From contig PFXI01000073.1 of the NCBI GenBank assembly GCA_002791575.1, positions 1-64,000 on the forward strand: a stretch of 64,000 nucleotides of DNA, read 5' to 3'. Under the pieces are notes generated by a model, which saw nothing but the letters and a program-made list of their open reading frames with translations, had not been told where the DNA came from and made no database searches. This document shows, piece after piece, positions 8,822 through 17,148 of this stretch (its first letter is position 1; each line of letters opens with the position of its first letter). The translations under genes and the position numbers were made by a program. The DNA is from Zetaproteobacteria bacterium CG_4_9_14_3_um_filter_54_145. GTDB lineage: Bacteria > Pseudomonadota > Zetaproteobacteria > Mariprofundales > Mariprofundaceae.

Positions 8822-9654
8822 TGTGCACAACATGCGGTTGCGCTGAGGGCGATACAAAAATCGAGGGGCATGGACACAGCCACGATCATGATCATCACCA
8901 CGACCATCATGACCACGCCGAACACGGGCAAAGCCATCACGCGTCACATGCGCCCGGCCTGAGCCAGTCACGCATTCTGCGTATCGAGCAGGATATTCTG
9001 AGCAAAAACAATGCCTATGCAGCAGAGAACAGGCGTCAGTTCAGCCGCCGCGGCATGCTGGTGCTGAACCTGGTATCCAGTCCCGGCTCCGGCAAAACCA
9101 CGCTGCTCACCCGCACGCTGACTGATCTTAAACATGAACTGCCCATGGCCGTGATCGAGGGGGACCAGCAGACCCTGCTCGATGCCGAGCGCATCCGCGC
9201 CACCGGTGCCCACGCCATCCAGATCAATACCGGCAAAGGCTGTCATCTGGATGCCCATATGGTCGGCCATGCACTGGAGAGCCTGCAAACCGAGGATAGG
9301 AGCGTGCTGTTTATCGAGAACGTCGGCAATCTGGTCTGCCCCGCCTCCTTCGATCTCGGTGAAGCGCACAAGGTCGTCATTCTGTCGGTCACCGAAGGCG
9401 AGGATAAGCCGCTTAAATATCCCGATATGTTCCATGCAGCAGACCTGATGCTGCTCAACAAAACAGACCTGCTGCCGCACCTGCAGTTTGATGTCGATCA
9501 GTGCATTGCGAACGCCCGGCGGGTAAACCCCGGCATCAAGGTGCTACAGCTCTCCGCCACAACAGGCGAAGGTATGGCGCAGTGGTACCAGTGGCTGCAG
9601 GCAACGCGCGCAGTCACGCTGATCGGACATGTTGCAACAGCTGCTGGAGAATAA
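8821..9654 (+). CDS. hypB: Hydrogenase nickel-incorporation GTPase HypB
   Basis: A GTPase that drives nickel insertion with HypA. The 277-residue protein starts MCTTCGC, the high-affinity N-terminal nickel motif, at an ATG overlapping the hypA stop; the frame is open further upstream, but this start is clear from the family. A His-rich stretch at about residues 17-43 would store nickel. The P-loop SSPGSGKTT is at 86-94, and the G-domain motifs [10 protein letters not shown] and NKTDLLP follow. The last 130 bases are also open in the hypC frame, which explains longer competing frames there. Confidence 0.96.
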   Translation: MCTTCGCAEGDTKIEGHGHSHDHDHHHDHHDHAEHGQSHHASHAPGLSQSRILRIEQDILSKNNAYAAENRRQFSRRGMLVLNLVSSPGSGKTTLLTRTLTDLKHELPMAVIEGDQQTLLDAERIRATGAHAIQINTGKGCHLDAHMVGHALESLQTEDRSVLFIENVGNLVCPASFDLGEAHKVVILSVTEGEDKPLKYPDMFHAADLMLLNKTDLLPHLQFDVDQCIANARRVNPGIKVLQLSATTGEGMAQWYQWLQATRAVTLIGHVATAAGE

Positions 9655-9659
9655 ATCGT

Positions 9660-9893
9660 ATGTGTCTTGCAGTTCCGGCCAGGGTCGAATCCCTGGATAC
9701 AGCCGCAGCAACGGCCATGATCGATCTCGACGGCATCCGCAAGGAGGTCTCCACCCAACTGCTCGATGAGGTCGCTGTAGGCGACTACGTTCTGGTGCAT
9801 GTGGGCTTCGCGCTCGAACGCATCGATGCCGTGGAAGCAGCAAAAACCCTGGCCCTGTTTGCCGAATTGCGCGCCCGGGATGCCGACAGATGA
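9660..9893 (+). CDS. hypC: Hydrogenase assembly chaperone HypC
   Basis: A small chaperone that carries the Fe(CN)2CO unit with HypD and docks it on the large subunit. The 77-residue protein starts MCLAVPARVES; the Cys2 needed for iron and HypD binding is present. I chose the ATG at 9660 because this N-terminus is invariant in the family, although the frame is open from 9501 inside hypB. It begins 5 bases after the hypB stop and overlaps hypD by 4 bases (ATGA). Confidence 0.95.
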   Translation: MCLAVPARVESLDTAAATAMIDLDGIRKEVSTQLLDEVAVGDYVLVHVGFALERIDAVEAAKTLALFAELRARDADR

Positions 9894-11008
9894 AATATGT
9901 TGATGAGTTTCGTGATGGTGATACAGCCCGCGCACTGGCCGGGCTGATCCGGGCTGCGGTAAAGCCCGATGTGAACTACCGGCTGATGGAGTTCTGCGGC
10001 GGCCATACGCATGCGATTTTCCGCTTCGGCGTGAATGATCTGATGCCTGAAAATGTCAGCTTCATTCACGGTCCGGGCTGCCCTGTCTGCGTACTGCCTG
10101 CCGGCCGTATTGAGTCGGCAATCAGACTGGCCGAAGAGGAAGATGTTATTCTCTGCACCTATGCCGATCTGATGCGCGTGCCGGCAGGCAAGCACGACAG
10201 CCTGCACAAGGCAAAAGCACGGGGTGCCGATATCCGCATGATCTACTCGGCCACCGATGCGCTCGCTATCGCCCGGGCCAACCCTGAACGGCAGGTGGTC
10301 TTTTTTGCCATCGGTTTTGAAACAACAACGCCGCCGACTGCGGCTGTGCTGAAAATCGCCAAAGCGATGCAGCTGAGCAACTTCACCGTCTTCTGTAACC
10401 ATGTCGAAACACCGCCTGCGATGATGCATATCCTGAGTGCGGGCGAAGCCAGGATCGACGGCATTCTCGGCCCGTCACATGTCAGCGCCATCATCGGCAG
10501 CCATGCTTATGCGGCGTGCTGCGACACCTACCGGGTGCCGCTGGTGATTGCCGGTTTTGAACCGGTCGATGTGATCCAGTCGGTACTGATGCTGGTGCGC
10601 CAGATCAATGCCGGAGAGGCCAGGGTGGAGAATCAGTACACCCGCGCCGTCAGCGAGCACGGCAACCAAAAGGCACAGGCGCTGATGGCCGAAGTTTTCG
10701 AGCAGCGTCCGATATTCGAGTGGCGCGGACTGGGCTCACTGCCCGAGAGTGCCGTGCAGATCAACAGCGTATACGCAGCCTTTGATGCCGAAAAACGCTT
10801 TGCCATGCAGGAGATTTCCACCGCCGATATCAAAGGGTGCATCTGCCCGGCTGTACTGCGTGGCATGAACAATCCGGACGAGTGCAAACTCTTCGGCACC
10901 GCCTGCACGCCGGAAGATCCGAAGGGGGCATGCATGGTCTCTTCGGAAGGGGCGTGTGCCGCCTATTACAGCTATGGCAGATACCGCACTGCAGGGGCAG
11001 AACAGTGA
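9890..11008 (+). CDS. hypD: Hydrogenase maturation protein HypD
   Basis: The scaffold on which Fe(CN)2CO is assembled, with a [4Fe-4S] cluster. The 372-residue protein has the conserved cysteines C36 (FCGGHTHA) and C64/C67 (GPGCPVCVLP), the redox-active and iron-binding residues known in HypD. The GFETTTPPTA motif lies near residue 142. Further cysteines in the C-terminal part (CICPAVLRG and FGTACTPE) fit the cluster-binding region. It overlaps hypC and hypE by 4 bases each, indicating tight translational coupling. Confidence 0.96.
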   Translation: MKYVDEFRDGDTARALAGLIRAAVKPDVNYRLMEFCGGHTHAIFRFGVNDLMPENVSFIHGPGCPVCVLPAGRIESAIRLAEEEDVILCTYADLMRVPAGKHDSLHKAKARGADIRMIYSATDALAIARANPERQVVFFAIGFETTTPPTAAVLKIAKAMQLSNFTVFCNHVETPPAMMHILSAGEARIDGILGPSHVSAIIGSHAYAACCDTYRVPLVIAGFEPVDVIQSVLMLVRQINAGEARVENQYTRAVSEHGNQKAQALMAEVFEQRPIFEWRGLGSLPESAVQINSVYAAFDAEKRFAMQEISTADIKGCICPAVLRGMNNPDECKLFGTACTPEDPKGACMVSSEGACAAYYSYGRYRTAGAEQ

Positions 11009-12030
11009 GCAGACTCGATATCAAACACGGCATCATTGAGATGGGCCACGGCAGCGGCGGCAGGGCTTCCGCCACGCTGATCGAGGAGCTGTTTGTCCGC
11101 CACTTCGATAACAGCCTGCTGAGTCAGGGCAACGATCAGGCGGCCTTTAACGTCCCTGCCGGCCGCATGGTGATCAGCACCGATGCCCATGTTATTACAC
11201 CGCTCTTCTTCCCCGGCGGCGATATCGGCTCACTTTCGGTTCACGGCACCATCAATGATGTCGCCATGAGCGGTGCGGCCCCCCTCTATCTCGCCGCCAG
11301 CTTTATCATCGAAGAGGGCTTTCCGCTTGCCGATCTCGAAGCCATCGTCATCAGTATGGCCGGCGCCAGCAAGGCTGCCGGTGTGCCTGTTGTTACGGGC
11401 GACACCAAGGTGGTTGAGCGGGGCAAGGGTGACGGCGTGTTTATTACCACTACCGGCATCGGCATTGTGCCTGCCGGTGTTGATATTTCAGGGGATAGAG
11501 CCAAAGCGGGCGATGCCATCATTGTCAGCGGCTCTATTGGTGATCACGGCATTGCCATCCTCTCCAGCCGCGAAGGACTGGAATTCGGTACCGCCATGGC
11601 ATCCGATTCCGCCGCCCTGCATACACTGGTGGCGGCGATGGTTGCAGACGTACCCGGCATACGCTGCCTGCGCGATCCCACCCGCGGCGGACTTGCTACC
11701 ACACTCAATGAGCTGGCGCGTCAGTCCGGCGTCGGTATGCGCATTGAAGAGGCTGCGATCCCGGTCAAGGCCGAGGTCAGAGGTGCGTGCGAGCTGCTCG
11801 GCCTTGATCCGCTCTATATCGCCAACGAGGGTAAGCTGGTCTGTATCGTGGCAGCCGAAGATGCAGCGCACCTGCTCGCCATCATGCACAAGCATCCGCT
11901 GGCGCAGAATGCCGCCATCATCGGCACAGTGTGTGCGGATGCACAACAGATGGTGGTGATGCAGACCGCCTTCGGCGGCAACCGCGTTGTCGACTGGCTG
12001 GCCGGCGAGCAGTTGCCGCGCATCTGTTGA
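11005..12030 (+). CDS. hypE: Carbamoyl-dehydratase HypE
   Basis: Dehydrates the carbamoyl group placed on its C-terminal cysteine by HypF, making the cyanide ligand for the active-site iron. The protein is 341 residues from a GTG that overlaps the hypD stop (GTGA). Evidence for the start is MSRLDIKHGIIEMGHGSGGR, the usual N-terminus; the frame is open upstream but only as an overlap with hypD. The C-terminus ends in PRIC, with the essential terminal Cys. The ATP-binding AIR-synthase-like core includes GDTKVVERG and RDPTRGG. Confidence 0.95.
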   Translation: MSRLDIKHGIIEMGHGSGGRASATLIEELFVRHFDNSLLSQGNDQAAFNVPAGRMVISTDAHVITPLFFPGGDIGSLSVHGTINDVAMSGAAPLYLAASFIIEEGFPLADLEAIVISMAGASKAAGVPVVTGDTKVVERGKGDGVFITTTGIGIVPAGVDISGDRAKAGDAIIVSGSIGDHGIAILSSREGLEFGTAMASDSAALHTLVAAMVADVPGIRCLRDPTRGGLATTLNELARQSGVGMRIEEAAIPVKAEVRGACELLGLDPLYIANEGKLVCIVAAEDAAHLLAIMHKHPLAQNAAIIGTVCADAQQMVVMQTAFGGNRVVDWLAGEQLPRIC

Positions 12031-12031
12031 G

Positions 12032-13210
12032 ATGTCCGCCTCACCATTAACGATCACTGTTGCGCTGCCTGCAGGTTTTGAGGCGGCAGCGGCCACGCTG
12101 GCACTGGGCGGTGAGCTGAAAAGCAGCATCTGCCTGATCAGTAATGGTAGTGCCCGGCTAAGCCGGGCGATCGGTGATCTGGAGCAGGAAGATATCTACC
12201 GCCACTTCCTCGCTTCGACTGAGCGTGTGCTGGGCGACTGCAAAGCAGAGCAGATTGTCATTGACCGCCATCCCGATTATCTGTCGACAAAATACGGGCA
12301 ACAACGGGCTGGCGAATTAAACCTGTCCGTGCAGCAGGTTCAACACCACTACGCCCATATCGCCGCAGTCATGGCCGACAACGGGCTGCCGCTGGATGCA
12401 AAACCGGTACTCGGCATCGCTCTGGATGGCCTGGGGTTTGGCGAGGATGGCACCATTTGGGGCGGCGAGTTCCTGCTGGCCGATTACAGTACCTACCAAC
12501 GCCTTGGCCGCTTCCAGCCTGTTGCCATGCCGGGGGGAGCCGCCGCCATCCATGAGCCGTGGCGCAATACGCTGGCGCACCTGTTACCGCTCTGGGAGAC
12601 GGTAAGCACTACCTATGCCGACACCGACATCATCCGCTTTTTGAACGACAAGCCGGTTGCCATCATGCGCTCCATGCTGGCATCGGGAGTGAACGCGCCG
12701 CTCGCCTCATCCTGCGGTCGCCTGTTCGATGCCGTGGCCGCAGCAGTCGGCCTCTGTCGCGACCGGGTCGACTGTGAGGCGCAGGCGGCGATTGCGCTGG
12801 AGCAGGCTGCAAGCGCCTGTTTTGATCTTGAGGCCACCCGCTATAACTATCAGATCAGCGAAGAGAGCAACTGCCTGCAGCTGAACTGGCAGCCGATGTG
12901 GCTGGAGCTGCTGCGTGATATACAGCTCGGCAGGGAGACAGGCACCATCGCGGCACGCTTCCACCGCACCATCATTAATGCCCTGCATGTCACGGCCGTG
13001 TCACTGTGCCGCAAACAGAAGGCAGATACCATTGCCCTCTCCGGCGGCGTGTTCCAGAACCGGTTGATCAGCACCCATCTGGTATCAGCACTGCAACAGG
13101 ATGGCTTTCGCGTGCTGCAACACCATCAGGTTCCCACCCACGACGGTGGCATCAGCCTCGGTCAGGCTGTTATTGCCGCAGCCATGCGCTTAAAGGAGAA
13201 GAACAGATGA
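12032..13210 (+). CDS. hypF: Short HypF: carbamoyltransferase C-terminal (Kae1-like) domain only
   Basis: Residues match the C-terminal carbamoyltransferase half of HypF, which moves a carbamoyl group to HypE. Seen motifs are HHYAH at 105-109 (metal and ATP site), ALDGLGFGEDGTIWGGEF near 131, LSGGVFQN near 336 and DGGISLGQ near 371. The protein has only 392 residues, whereas full HypF has about 750. The acylphosphatase domain, zinc-finger pair and YrdC-like domain are absent, and no upstream frame supplies them. Short HypF proteins are known in some hydrogenase loci (HypF1 of Cupriavidus necator is my recollection). The ATG lies one base after the hypE stop. Confidence 0.88.
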   Translation: MSASPLTITVALPAGFEAAAATLALGGELKSSICLISNGSARLSRAIGDLEQEDIYRHFLASTERVLGDCKAEQIVIDRHPDYLSTKYGQQRAGELNLSVQQVQHHYAHIAAVMADNGLPLDAKPVLGIALDGLGFGEDGTIWGGEFLLADYSTYQRLGRFQPVAMPGGAAAIHEPWRNTLAHLLPLWETVSTTYADTDIIRFLNDKPVAIMRSMLASGVNAPLASSCGRLFDAVAAAVGLCRDRVDCEAQAAIALEQAASACFDLEATRYNYQISEESNCLQLNWQPMWLELLRDIQLGRETGTIAARFHRTIINALHVTAVSLCRKQKADTIALSGGVFQNRLISTHLVSALQQDGFRVLQHHQVPTHDGGISLGQAVIAAAMRLKEKNR

Positions 13211-13917
13211 TCGAGATTTTACTGATGGGTTTTCTGCTCGGCATGCGCCATGCACTGGAGTCGGATCATGTGGCAGCCGTTGCCTCTCTGGTAACCAAAT
13301 CACCGTCGATGCGTGAGTCGATCCACATGGGCTCCATGTGGGGGCTGGGGCATACCGTCACCCTGTTTGTCTTTGGCAGTGCGGTCATGCTGCTGGATCA
13401 GATGATTCCCGAACGCATGGCCCTGATGCTGGAGTTTACCGTCGGCATCATGCTGGTCGCGCTCGGTATTGATGTGCTGCGCCGCTTTATGCGCGAGCGC
13501 GTGCACTTCCATGCCCACCACCATGCCGATGGCACACTGCATTTCCACGCCCATACCCATACAGAGCAGACCCATCACGCAAGCGATAGCCACCTGCACA
13601 CACACAGCGAACGGCTGCCGCTACGTGCCCTGCTGGTCGGCATCATGCATGGCATGGCCGGCTCCGCAGCACTGATCATCCTGACACTGCAAACCGTGCA
13701 ATCCTTCACCATGGGCATGATCTATATTGCCCTGTTCGGCCTGGGCTCGATTGGCGGCATGGCAGCACTTTCCGTGGTCATTATGTTACCGCTTCGCCAC
13801 TCGGCCAACCGTTATGCCAGGCTGCATCAATATCTGCAACTGGGCATTGGCGCCGCAACCATCACACTGGGTGTTACCATGATGGTAACCATTGCCGGGA
13901 GCAGCCAACTGCTGTGA
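13207..13917 (+). CDS. Nickel permease-like membrane protein (NiCoT/UreH-type)
   Basis: A 236-residue membrane protein with about six hydrophobic segments. The first helix carries RHALESDHVAA at 14-24, a variant of the NiCoT signature RHA-x-DADH in which the spacing of the His and the DH pair is kept. A His-rich loop (residues about 98-135) lies between the third and fourth segments. Its place at the end of the hyp operon, overlapping hypF by 4 bases (ATGA), argues for nickel uptake or efflux serving the hydrogenase. Transport direction cannot be read from sequence. The frame is open upstream inside hypF; I use the ATG at the overlap. Confidence 0.82.
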   Translation: MIEILLMGFLLGMRHALESDHVAAVASLVTKSPSMRESIHMGSMWGLGHTVTLFVFGSAVMLLDQMIPERMALMLEFTVGIMLVALGIDVLRRFMRERVHFHAHHHADGTLHFHAHTHTEQTHHASDSHLHTHSERLPLRALLVGIMHGMAGSAALIILTLQTVQSFTMGMIYIALFGLGSIGGMAALSVVIMLPLRHSANRYARLHQYLQLGIGAATITLGVTMMVTIAGSSQLL

Positions 13918-13970
13918 CAGCAATTCTTGTCGATTGAAAAATAACAGTCTTTCCCCTCTTTCATTTAAGG

Positions 13971-13984
13971 GTACAGGCCTGTAC
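13971..13984. promoter_or_regulatory. Perfect 14-bp palindrome upstream of hoxF
   Basis: GTACAGGCCTGTAC is a perfect palindrome centred about 34 bases before the hoxF ATG and 16 bases before its ribosome-binding site (AAGGAG at 14000-14005). Its position fits an operator for hoxFUYHW. The ACAGG/CCTGT half-sites recur in the hypA leader with a 6-base spacer. No regulator gene lies in the locus, so the binder is unknown. Confidence 0.45.
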
Positions 13985-14011
13985 AATGCCGCAGCATACA
14001 AGGAGTTCACC

Positions 14012-15778
14012 ATGGATTCGCACAACGGACCGGACAACACACCCGGCTCCCCTATCAGGCAGCAGGACCACCTGTTGCACCATTTGTACAATATTCAGCA
14101 GCAGTTCCAACATATTCCACAGCAGGCGATCAGCGATCTGGCAACCAGACTGGCCCTGCCAATCAGTCAGATCGAAGGTGTGGTCGATTTTTACTCATTC
14201 TTCCACCGCTCGCCACGCGGCCGCTACGATATCCTGTTCAGCACCTGCACCAGCTGCGGTGATCTGGCGATGATGCAGGAGCTGTGCACTCGCCTGGGTG
14301 TAAGCAAGGGCGAAACTGCTGCAGACGGATCGGTCAGTATTGCCACTGCCTCCTGCATCGGCATGTGTGATCAGGGGCCGGCACTGATGGTCAATGGCCG
14401 CACGATCACACAACTGAGCGCGCAGCGGCTGGAGATGATTGCCAAACAGGTCGAATCAGCCACCCCGCTTGATCAATGGCCGGCCGAATGGTTCCGCGTG
14501 CAGGACAATGTACGCAAGAACGGTCTGCTGCTGGGCACGGCTTTTGAAACAGGCAGCGCCCTGACTGCCGCCATCAGTCAGGGCCCGGAAGCCCTGCTGA
14601 ACGAGATCACCAAATCCGGCCTGCGCGGCCGTGGTGGTGCAGGCTTTGGCACAGGCATGAAATGGAAGTTCTGCCGCGAAGCCAAGGGTGACGCCCATTA
14701 TGTCATCTGTAATGCCGATGAAGGCGAGCCGGGCACATTCAAGGACCGTATCCTGCTGACCAGCCATGCCCATGAAGTATTCGAGGGCATGACCCTGTGC
14801 GGCTATGTGATCGGCGCACAAAAAGGTTATCTCTACCTGCGTGCCGAGTACCGTCATCTGTTGCCGGATTTGTACGCTGTACTGGCCAGACGCCAGCAGG
14901 CAGGCCTGCTGGGCCGCAACATCCTCGGGCAGGAGAGCTTCAGCTTCGACATCGAGATCATTGTCGGTGCCGGCGCCTACATCTGCGGTGAAGAGTCATC
15001 ACTGATCGAATCGATGGAGCAGAAACGCGGTATTCCGCGCGTGCGCCCGCCATTCCCGGTCACCAGCGGTTTCCTCGGCCAGCCTACGGTCGTCAACAAT
15101 GTTGAGACACTGGCTGCGGCTGCCCAGATCGCTGTGCATGGCAGCGCATGGTTCAACACACAGGGCTCGGACAAATCCGACGGCACCAAGATCCTCAGTA
15201 TCAGCGGTGACTGCACCACACCCGGTATTTATGAATATCCGTTTGGCGTCAGTATCCAGAAGATACTTGATGACTGCGGCGCCGAACATGTACAGGCCAT
15301 TCAGGTTGGCGGGCCATCCGGCACACTGATCGGCCCGGATGAGTTCGAGCGTAAACTGGGCTTCGAGGATCTGGCCACAGGTGGCTCCTTCATGATTTAT
15401 GGCGCAGAGCGTGACCTGCTGGCTGTGATCAGCAACTTCGCCCACTTCTTTGCCCACGAAAGCTGTGGCTTCTGCACCCCGTGCCGGGTGGGTACATCGC
15501 TGCTGAGAAATGGTCTGGACAAGATCGTCAGCGGCCACGGTACACAGTATGACATGGATGAGATGTACCGCATGGCGACACTGGTTAAACGCCGCTCTCA
15601 CTGCGGTTTGGGACAGACTGCACCCAATCCGATTCTGGATGCACTGCAGCGTTTTCCGAAACTGTTCGAAGAGCGACTACTGCATAGTGACTACACACCA
15701 CACTTTGATCTGGATACATCGCTTGCAGAGGCACGCCAGCTCACGCATCGGGATGACGCGGAGGCACATCTGTCATGA
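14012..15778 (+). CDS. hoxF: NAD-linked hydrogenase diaphorase subunit HoxF (NuoE-NuoF fusion)
   Basis: The NAD+/NADH-reactive FMN subunit of the bidirectional hydrogenase. The 588-residue protein combines a NuoE-like N-terminal domain, with Cys79, Cys82, Cys115 and Cys119 as likely [2Fe-2S] ligands, and a NuoF-like part. The latter has the NADH/FMN loop GRGGAGFGTG at 206-215, ICNADEGEPGTF near 232 and a C-terminal [4Fe-4S] motif ESCGFCTPCR followed by a distant HCG. The NuoE fusion explains the lack of a separate hoxE, as in the Cupriavidus-type soluble hydrogenase. Start chosen at the ATG 6 bases after AAGGAG; it overlaps hoxU by 4 bases. Confidence 0.95.
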   Translation: MDSHNGPDNTPGSPIRQQDHLLHHLYNIQQQFQHIPQQAISDLATRLALPISQIEGVVDFYSFFHRSPRGRYDILFSTCTSCGDLAMMQELCTRLGVSKGETAADGSVSIATASCIGMCDQGPALMVNGRTITQLSAQRLEMIAKQVESATPLDQWPAEWFRVQDNVRKNGLLLGTAFETGSALTAAISQGPEALLNEITKSGLRGRGGAGFGTGMKWKFCREAKGDAHYVICNADEGEPGTFKDRILLTSHAHEVFEGMTLCGYVIGAQKGYLYLRAEYRHLLPDLYAVLARRQQAGLLGRNILGQESFSFDIEIIVGAGAYICGEESSLIESMEQKRGIPRVRPPFPVTSGFLGQPTVVNNVETLAAAAQIAVHGSAWFNTQGSDKSDGTKILSISGDCTTPGIYEYPFGVSIQKILDDCGAEHVQAIQVGGPSGTLIGPDEFERKLGFEDLATGGSFMIYGAERDLLAVISNFAHFFAHESCGFCTPCRVGTSLLRNGLDKIVSGHGTQYDMDEMYRMATLVKRRSHCGLGQTAPNPILDALQRFPKLFEERLLHSDYTPHFDLDTSLAEARQLTHRDDAEAHLS

Positions 15779-16518
15779 GTAACTCAACAAACAACAGCAT
15801 CACCATTGACGGCCGCGAGATCCCGTTTGAGGAAGGTCAGACCATCATGGATGCGGCACGGGCTGCCGATATCTATATCCCGCATCTGTGTCATCGTCCC
15901 GGCCTGAAACCACATGGCAGCTGCAAATTGTGCACCGTTGACGTCAACGGCCGTGCCGCCTCCTCCTGCACGCTGCCTGCAGCCAACGGTCAGGAGATCG
16001 CCAACAACACACCTGAGCTGAAGGAAGTACGTAAAAACATCACCCAGATGCTGTTTGTCGAAGGCAACCATTTCTGCCCATCCTGCGAGAAGACCGGCGA
16101 CTGCACGTTACAGGCCGTGGCCTACCATCTGGACATGCTCGACGGCCATTTCCCGCAGTTCTATCCCAAGCGCAAGGTGGATGCCTCACATAAGTCCATC
16201 TTCCTGGATCGTGACAGATGTATTCTGTGTGAGCTGTGCGTGCGTGCCAGCCGTGAGGTGGATGGCAAGGATGTATTCGCCATCACCGGTCGCGGCATGG
16301 ATGCGCACCTGATCGTCAACTCCGAGTCCGGCAAGTTGGGCGATAGCGATATCAGCACAGACGATCTGGCAGCGCAGATCTGCCCTGTTGGTGCCATCAT
16401 GATCAAGGAACACGGATACGAAGTACCGATCGGACGCCGCACCTTCGATCTGCACTCCATTGCCGAACCCGGTCTGGAACCGGTAATCCTGCGTAAAGGA
16501 AAGCATGCCGATGAGTAA
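15775..16518 (+). CDS. hoxU: NAD-linked hydrogenase diaphorase subunit HoxU
   Basis: The small iron-sulfur subunit that conducts electrons between HoxF and the hydrogenase dimer. The 247-residue protein is NuoG-N-terminal-like. It has [2Fe-2S] ligands Cys39, Cys50, Cys53 and Cys65, a [4Fe-4S] set His99, Cys101, Cys104 and Cys110, and a second [4Fe-4S] set Cys149, Cys152, Cys155 and Cys203 (CPVGAI). All expected ligands are present. Its ATG overlaps the hoxF stop and its end overlaps the hoxY start. Confidence 0.95.
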   Translation: MSNSTNNSITIDGREIPFEEGQTIMDAARAADIYIPHLCHRPGLKPHGSCKLCTVDVNGRAASSCTLPAANGQEIANNTPELKEVRKNITQMLFVEGNHFCPSCEKTGDCTLQAVAYHLDMLDGHFPQFYPKRKVDASHKSIFLDRDRCILCELCVRASREVDGKDVFAITGRGMDAHLIVNSESGKLGDSDISTDDLAAQICPVGAIMIKEHGYEVPIGRRTFDLHSIAEPGLEPVILRKGKHADE

Positions 16519-17050
16519 GAAAATTCGTGTAGCCACAACGTCACTGGCAGGCTGCTTCGGCTGTCATATGTCATTTCTCGATATCGACGAGCGCATTGTT
16601 GAACTGCTCGAACATGTCGAGTTCAACCGCTCCCCCATCACCGACATCAAGCAGTGTGGTCCGTGTGATATCGGCCTGATCGAGGGGGGCCTGTGCAATG
16701 CCGATAATGTGCATGTACTCAGGGAGTTCCGCGAGAACTGCAACATCATCATCGCCGTCGGGGCCTGCGCCATCAATGGCGGCGTACCCGCCATGCGCAA
16801 TAACTTCACCGTTAAAGAGTGCCTGGAAGAGGCCTATCTGAACGGTATCGGCGTTGAAAATCCGATGATCCCGAACGATGTCGAGTTGCCGCTGCTGCTC
16901 TCCAAGGTGCATCCCATCCATGAAGTGGTGCATGTGGACTATTACCTGCCGGGTTGCCCGCCGCCGGCCGATGCCTTCATGAAGGTATTGACCGACCTGC
17001 TCGAAGGCAAGGAGCCCAGCCTGCCCAAAGAGATTCTGCACTACGACTAA
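16511..17050 (+). CDS. hoxY: NAD-linked NiFe hydrogenase small subunit HoxY
   Basis: The small electron-transfer subunit of the NiFe dimer, holding the proximal [4Fe-4S] cluster. The protein is 179 residues. Candidate cluster ligands lie in AGCFGCHMSF near residue 15, IKQCGPCDIG near 54, VGACAINGG near 81 and LPGCPPPADAF near 155. It has no signal peptide and no extra C-terminal cluster domain, as expected of cytoplasmic group 3d enzymes. Two in-frame ATGs (16505 and 16511) are possible; AAGGA at 16496-16500 is better spaced for 16511. Confidence 0.94.
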   Translation: MSKKIRVATTSLAGCFGCHMSFLDIDERIVELLEHVEFNRSPITDIKQCGPCDIGLIEGGLCNADNVHVLREFRENCNIIIAVGACAINGGVPAMRNNFTVKECLEEAYLNGIGVENPMIPNDVELPLLLSKVHPIHEVVHVDYYLPGCPPPADAFMKVLTDLLEGKEPSLPKEILHYD

Positions 17051-17060
17051 AACCATCTTT

Positions 17061-17119
17061 CACCACGAAGAACACGAAGAAAGACATGTCGATATTTACA
17101 CCCGTTTGTCCTTCGTGGT
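17061..17119. repeat. CACGAAG inverted repeat between hoxY and hoxH
   Basis: The only long gap inside the hox operon (98 bases) contains ACCACGAAG at 17062-17070 and its exact reverse complement CTTCGTGGT at 17111-17119, separated by 40 bases. A second CACGAAG copy follows at 17073-17079. CACGAAG-type short tandem units occur as dispersed intergenic repeats in various proteobacterial genomes. In the transcript the arms could form a stem that modulates hoxY-hoxH expression. There is no T-run, so it is not a terminator. Confidence 0.55.
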
Positions 17120-17148
17120 AAACCGCTTTTGATTTCAAGGAGATACAT

